Below are positions 5,195-8,660 of a stretch of 8,660 bases of DNA, piece after piece. The stretch's first letter is position 1; each line of letters starts with the position of its first letter. Made by a program: the position numbers and the translations under genes. The stretch is from NCBI GenBank assembly GCA_002309675.1, contig DBXX01000070.1:1-8660 (forward strand), written 5' to 3'. This DNA is from Lachnospiraceae bacterium UBA1201. GTDB taxonomy: Bacteria > Bacillota > Clostridia > Lachnospirales > Lachnospiraceae. Below the pieces are notes generated by a model. It was not told where the DNA came from. It saw nothing but the letters and a program-made list of their open reading frames with translations, and searched no databases.

Positions 5195-6433
5195 ATGAGA
5201 AAGGCTGCAAAGGATACCAAAGAAAACAAGGACAGCAGAGAGCTGATCGAGGCTCTCGAGCAACTGGAGAAAGAGAAAGGCTTTAAGAAGGAAGTCATTC
5301 TGGACGCAGTTGAGCAGTCCCTGCTCGGCGTTTGCCGTAAGAATTTCGGCAAGGCGGACAATGTTTTCGTAACGATCGACCGCGAGACCGGCGAGCTTCG
5401 CGTTTGGGTGGAGAAGACGGTCGTTGAGACCGTTGCCGATCCGACCTGTGAGATCTCGCTCGAGGCTGCAAAGGAAAAGGATCCCGGCGTTGAACTCGGT
5501 GATATTTTCCGCGACCAGAAGGAGTCGAAGAATTTTAGCCGTATCGTTGCCGGCGAAGCGAAGAATGTCATCATTCAGAAGCTTCGTGAGGAAGAGAGAA
5601 AGAACCTTTTCGAGATGTACTACGAGAAGGAGAAGGATCTCATCACAGGTATCGTTCAGCACTATGTGAAAGATAAAGAGGATGTCAACATCAATCTCGG
5701 TAAGATCGAGACGAACCTGAAGGCATCCGAGATACCGAAGGGTGAGGTTTATCGCCCGGGTCAGAGAATCAAACTTTATGTCGTTGAAGTAAAGGACGCA
5801 TCCCGCGGACCGCGTGTAACGGTTTCCCGTTCCCATCCGGAGCTCGTTAAGCGCCTGTTTGAGAACGAAGTTACCGAGATCCGTGACGGCATTGTTGAGA
5901 TCAAGGCGATCAGCCGTGAGGCAGGTTCCCGTACGAAGATGGCAGTTTGGTCGAACGATCCGAACGTAGATCCGATCGGCGCATGCATCGGTATGAAGCG
6001 TGCACGTATCGACGCCGTGGTCAATGAGCTCAACGGCGAGAAGATCGATATCATCAACTGGAACGAGAACCCCGCGCTCCTGATCGAGAACGCACTGAGC
6101 CCCGCAAAGGTCATCGGTGTTTGGGCAGATGAGGAAGAGCGCGACGCCATCGTCATCGTTCCGGATTACCAGCTCTCATTGGCCATCGGTAAAGAAGGTC
6201 AGAACGCCCGTCTGGCTGCCCGCCTGACCGGTTACAAGATCGACATCAAGTCCGAGACCCAGGCGAAGGAAAGCGGTCTGTTCGAAGAACTCGGCTACGA
6301 CGGCGAAGAGTACGAGGGCTACAGCGAATTTGAAGAGGGCGAAGAAGGCGCTGAGGAATACTACGACGAAGATGAGGATTATGAAGAGGCTGAAGAGGCT
6401 TCTGAGGAGACCTCCGAAAACGAAGAGGAATGA
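5195..6433 (+). CDS. nusA: Transcription termination/antitermination factor NusA
   Basis: NusA binds RNA polymerase and nascent RNA and controls pausing, termination and antitermination. The 412-residue protein shows the N-terminal polymerase-binding domain (about 1-140) and an S1 domain (about 148-228). KH1 has its loop at 262-272, and KH2 carries the normal GKEG loop at 332-335. Two points are odd. The KH1 loop reads GACIGMKRARI, so the second glycine of a GXXG motif is Arg269. After KH2 comes a tail of about 55 residues (358-412) made almost wholly of Glu and Asp with Tyr, Gly and Ser. Bacillus NusA is about 371 residues and lacks such a tail. The start has GAGGAGG at 5177-5183, 11 bases upstream, a rather long spacing. 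rnpM follows after 34 bases. Confidence 0.97.
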   Translation: MRKAAKDTKENKDSRELIEALEQLEKEKGFKKEVILDAVEQSLLGVCRKNFGKADNVFVTIDRETGELRVWVEKTVVETVADPTCEISLEAAKEKDPGVELGDIFRDQKESKNFSRIVAGEAKNVIIQKLREEERKNLFEMYYEKEKDLITGIVQHYVKDKEDVNINLGKIETNLKASEIPKGEVYRPGQRIKLYVVEVKDASRGPRVTVSRSHPELVKRLFENEVTEIRDGIVEIKAISREAGSRTKMAVWSNDPNVDPIGACIGMKRARIDAVVNELNGEKIDIINWNENPALLIENALSPAKVIGVWADEEERDAIVIVPDYQLSLAIGKEGQNARLAARLTGYKIDIKSETQAKESGLFEELGYDGEEYEGYSEFEEGEEGAEEYYDEDEDYEEAEEASEETSENEEE

Positions 6434-6449
6434 TCATTGCAGATCATAA

Positions 6450-6457
6450 AGAGGTGA
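6450..6457 (+). promoter_or_regulatory. Ribosome binding site for the GTG start of rnpM
   Basis: AGAGGTGA resembles the AGGAGGTGA consensus and ends 10 bases before GTG at 6468. No in-frame ATG exists before the conserved cysteine motif of the product, so the GTG start is the only reasonable choice. Confidence 0.7.
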
Positions 6458-6467
6458 GAAAGCATTC

Positions 6468-6746
6468 GTGACAAAACAAACTGTTAAGAAAGTCCCGTTA
6501 CGCCTTTGTGTAGGCTGCGGGGAAATGAAACCGAAAAAGGAAATGATACGGGTGGTGCTGACGCCGGAAGGAGAGATCGTTCTGGATTCGACCGGTAAGA
6601 AAAACGGTCGCGGCGCATACATATGCAAGAATCCGGAATGTCTGAAGGCAGCCCATAAGAATAAAGGCTTAAACCGCTCCCTGAAGACGAACATTTCCGA
6701 AGAGATCTTCTCGGTTTTGGAAAAGGAGATGGATACGCTTGGATAA
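6468..6746 (+). CDS. rnpM: RNase P modulator RnpM (YlxR, DUF448 family)
   Basis: This 92-residue small nucleic-acid-binding protein is the YlxR family member always found between nusA and infB in Gram-positive bacteria. Bacillus YlxR has been reported to bind RNase P RNA and modulate RNase P, hence RnpM. The family wording PLRLCVGCGEMKPKKEMIRVV is at residues 10-30 and KKNGRGAYIC at 44-53. Four cysteines stand as CxxC (Cys14, Cys17) and CxxxxC (Cys53, Cys58). That suggests a metal site, although many relatives lack some of these cysteines. It starts with GTG. Its last 8 bases overlap the start of ylxQ, implying translational coupling. The family identification is firm; metal binding is inference. 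Confidence 0.93.
   Translation: MTKQTVKKVPLRLCVGCGEMKPKKEMIRVVLTPEGEIVLDSTGKKNGRGAYICKNPECLKAAHKNKGLNRSLKTNISEEIFSVLEKEMDTLG
6723..6730 (+). promoter_or_regulatory. Ribosome binding site for the TTG start of ylxQ, inside rnpM
   Basis: AAGGAGAT, 8 bases before TTG at 6739, lies within the last codons of rnpM. It supports the TTG start over the internal ATG at 6760, which has no comparable site and would remove seven family-typical residues. Confidence 0.75.
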
Positions 6747-7050
6747 AAAGATATTGTCGATGCTCGGCATCGCGAAGAAGGCCGGAAAGGTCGCATCGGG
6801 GGAATTCCTCTGTGAGGAATCGATCCGAAACGGCAAGGCAAAGGTCGTCATCGTGTCCGAAGAAGCGTCCGATAACACGAAGAAGCGGTTCCGCGATAAA
6901 ACCACTTATTATCAGGTACCTCTTTATGAACGATTTGACATGGAAACACTTGGAAAAGCGATCGGGAGTGAAACGCGTGCGGTCATTAGCGTAAATGATG
7001 CAGGCATTGCCCGTACGATCATCAATTATTTCACAAACGATAAGCAGTAA
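6739..7050 (+). CDS. ylxQ: L7Ae/L30e-family RNA-binding protein YlxQ
   Basis: This 103-residue protein belongs to the L7Ae/L30e/S12e fold that recognises kink-turn RNA. In Gram-positive bacteria this member is encoded between rnpM and infB, and Bacillus YlxQ binds K-turns in vitro; its cellular job is not settled. The N-terminal LGIAKKAGKVASGE segment (residues 9-22) is the RNA-binding helix region. KVVIVSEEASDN (34-45) is the central strand-helix signature, and a C-terminal alternation of strand and helix follows. It starts with TTG and overlaps the rnpM stop by 8 bases (6739-6746). infB follows after 12 bases. Expression is therefore probably coupled to rnpM. The length matches relatives of about 100 residues. 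Confidence 0.92.
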   Translation: MDKKILSMLGIAKKAGKVASGEFLCEESIRNGKAKVVIVSEEASDNTKKRFRDKTTYYQVPLYERFDMETLGKAIGSETRAVISVNDAGIARTIINYFTNDKQ

Positions 7051-7062
7051 CGGAGGAGATAT

Positions 7063-8660
7063 ATGGCAGAGATCAACGACAAAGAGAAAAAAGAAATAAA
7101 GAAGCCGGCAGCGGCTCCGGCCGAGGAGGCTAAAACCGCTTCCGCAGCGGAAGGCGAGGCGAAGAAGAAGCGTTATGCTACGGTCGTTCGTCCGCAGCAC
7201 AGCACGACAAAATATGCTACGGTCGTTCGCCCGCAGAATATGAAGTCGGATGTTGCAAAGAGCACCCGCCCTACAGCAAAGAAGGTAGTGGAGAAGCCGG
7301 AAGAGCCCGTGAAGGCGCCGAAGGCAGCTCCGGTGGCAGAAACGATCGCTACAGAGGCTAAGCCCGAGAAGGTTGCTGTTAAGCCTAAGACAGAGGCAGC
7401 TCCTGCGCCTGCTGCAGAAGCACCTGTTGCTGTTCAGGAGCCTGTAGCTGCTGAGACGAAGGAGACAAAACCGGTTAAAGAGAAGAAAGAAACGAAGGAA
7501 GCTACGCAGCCTGTGAAGACCGGAGAACTGGCCAATGAGATCCGCAGTGCGGACCAGGTCATCGTGGCGAAGATCGAGATCCCGGTAGATACACCGAAGA
7601 CGAAGCCAGTTCGTCCTGCACGTGGCGAGGCGAGACCGGTTCGCGGTGAGGGTCGCCCCAGACAGGAAGGCGGTAATTTCCGCAGAGACGGTCAGGGTCG
7701 TCCTGCTGCCCAGGGCCAGGGACAGCGTTCCGGAGGCTTCTCCGGACAGGGCCGTCCCGAGGGCGCTTTTGACAGAAACGGTGCACGCAGAGGTCCCGCA
7801 AACGGTGCTCCCGGTCAGGGCGGACGTCCGCAGGGAAATCGTTTCGGACAGGGAAATCAGGGTGGACGCCCCGATTACCGCAATGCAGGTTTCGGTAAGG
7901 AAGAAGGCTTCAATAAGGATAAAGACGCCGATTACGAGAATAACAACAACCGCAAGCCCGCAGCCCGCAAGAGTTCCTCTTCTTCGGGCGGCATGGGATT
8001 CGGCCAGACGAAGACCGAGATGCGCGGCGGAAAGGCGACGAATAAGAAAGAGCGTGAGACACGCGAGAAGAGCAAGCAGTATGGAAACGGCATCCGCAAA
8101 GAGGAGAATATCAAGAACCTCAGCAAGTTAAAGGGAGCCGCTCCGAAGAAGCCGGAACACGAAAAAGAAGAAGAGAAGATCAAGTCGATCCTGGTCGGCG
8201 ATTCCATTACCGTCAGCGATCTGGCTGAGAAGATGAAGATCCAGCCGGCAGCATTGATCAAGAAGATGTTCTTAAAGGGTAAGGTATACACGATCAACAG
8301 CGACCTGACATTCGAGCAGGCCGAAGAGATCGCGATCGATTACGAGATCCTTTGCGAGCATGAAGAGAAGGTCGACATCATCGAAGAGATGCTGCGCGAT
8401 ACCGAGGATCCGGCTGATACGCTGGTTACACGTCCTCCTGTAGTCTGCGTTATGGGTCACGTTGACCATGGTAAGACTTCCCTTTTGGACTGCATTCGTA
8501 ATACGAACGTCATTGCCCGCGAGGCAGGCGGTATCACCCAGCATATCGGTGCATACATGGTAGGTATCAACAACCGTATGATCACCTTCTTAGATACGCC
8601 CGGACACGAAGCATTCACCGCTATGCGTATGCGTGGTGCAAAATCTACGGATATCGCGAT
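7063..8660 (+). CDS. infB: Translation initiation factor IF-2, N-terminal 532 codons (3' end outside window)
   Basis: IF-2 is the GTPase that places initiator fMet-tRNA on the 30S subunit and promotes subunit joining. The ATG at 7063 has GGAGGAG at 7052-7058, 4-5 bases upstream. The frame stays open to the window end. Residues 1-186 are a Lys/Ala/Pro/Glu-rich disordered region, with YATVVRPQ repeated at 38-45 and 51-58. Residues 187-287 are Arg/Gly/Gln-rich with five GRP motifs. A basic helical stretch follows, then the IF2_N domain (about 374-430). The G domain begins near 458, with G1 GHVDHGKT (465-472), the switch I threonine Thr492 in GGITQHIG, and G3 DTPGH (511-515) with the catalytic histidine His515. 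The remaining G domain, domain II and the C-terminal tRNA-binding domains lie beyond the window. It closes the visible nusA operon; rbfA would be expected next. Confidence 0.97.
   Translation, partial: MAEINDKEKKEIKKPAAAPAEEAKTASAAEGEAKKKRYATVVRPQHSTTKYATVVRPQNMKSDVAKSTRPTAKKVVEKPEEPVKAPKAAPVAETIATEAKPEKVAVKPKTEAAPAPAAEAPVAVQEPVAAETKETKPVKEKKETKEATQPVKTGELANEIRSADQVIVAKIEIPVDTPKTKPVRPARGEARPVRGEGRPRQEGGNFRRDGQGRPAAQGQGQRSGGFSGQGRPEGAFDRNGARRGPANGAPGQGGRPQGNRFGQGNQGGRPDYRNAGFGKEEGFNKDKDADYENNNNRKPAARKSSSSSGGMGFGQTKTEMRGGKATNKKERETREKSKQYGNGIRKEENIKNLSKLKGAAPKKPEHEKEEEKIKSILVGDSITVSDLAEKMKIQPAALIKKMFLKGKVYTINSDLTFEQAEEIAIDYEILCEHEEKVDIIEEMLRDTEDPADTLVTRPPVVCVMGHVDHGKTSLLDCIRNTNVIAREAGGITQHIGAYMVGINNRMITFLDTPGHEAFTAMRMRGAKSTDIA
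7174..7236 (+). repeat. Tandem 24-base direct repeat in infB
   Basis: The 24 bases at 7174-7197 and 7213-7236 are identical except for one silent T/C change, and have a 39-base period. They encode YATVVRPQ twice. This points to a recent internal duplication, or selection for a repeated short linear motif in the disordered N-terminus of IF-2. Confidence 0.85.

Noticed and set aside
4892..5836. A long open frame (314 codons) on the minus strand opposite rimP and nusA
   Set aside because: It spans two confidently assigned genes, has no recognisable domain and its leucine-rich composition is what antisense of a Glu/Lys-rich gene gives.
7622..8131. A 169-codon Arg-rich open frame on the + strand within infB
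   Set aside because: It is a frame shadow of the RG-rich part of IF-2; the real frame runs continuously from 7063 through the G domain.

Overview
The window looks like chromosomal DNA from a Gram-positive member of the Bacillota, most likely class Clostridia and probably a Lachnospiraceae-like organism. The reasons are the gene order rimP-nusA-rnpM(ylxR)-ylxQ-infB, a YuaF/NfeD-type protein paired with a flotillin, strong AGGAGG-type ribosome binding sites, frequent GTG/TTG starts, an archaeal/fungal-type aspartate-semialdehyde dehydrogenase, and an IF-2 with a long low-complexity N-terminus. Base composition looks balanced by eye. All recognised genes are on the + strand. The genus assignment is inference.

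Layout: (1) 1-489, the C-terminal part of a MATE-family multidrug exporter that begins outside the window. (2) 499-701, a self-contained tRNA-Thr(CGT) unit with its own promoter and a hairpin terminator. (3) 738-1905, asd, preceded by an unusual imperfect 12-bp hairpin just upstream of its Shine-Dalgarno sequence. (4) 1925-4435, an NfeD-like membrane protein and a flotillin, with an extended -10 promoter and structured leader in front and a clear intrinsic terminator behind. (5) 4461 to the window end, the nusA-infB translation/transcription operon: a promoter embedded in an inverted repeat, a terminator-like leader hairpin, then rimP, nusA, rnpM, ylxQ and the first 532 codons of infB, which runs off the window.

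Functionally the operon links 30S maturation (RimP), transcription elongation/termination (NusA), RNase P modulation (RnpM), a K-turn-binding L7Ae-type protein (YlxQ) and translation initiation (IF-2). The NfeD/flotillin pair probably organises membrane microdomains, and asd supplies the lysine/threonine/methionine branch and diaminopimelate for cell wall.

I found no mobile element, CRISPR array or wholly unknown gene cassette. The features most worth a second look are regulatory (hairpins ahead of asd, nfeD and rimP) and family deviations (NusA KH1 loop and acidic tail, four-cysteine RnpM, RimP insertion, RG-rich IF-2 N-terminus with a tandem repeat). None of them alone amounts to an undescribed system.
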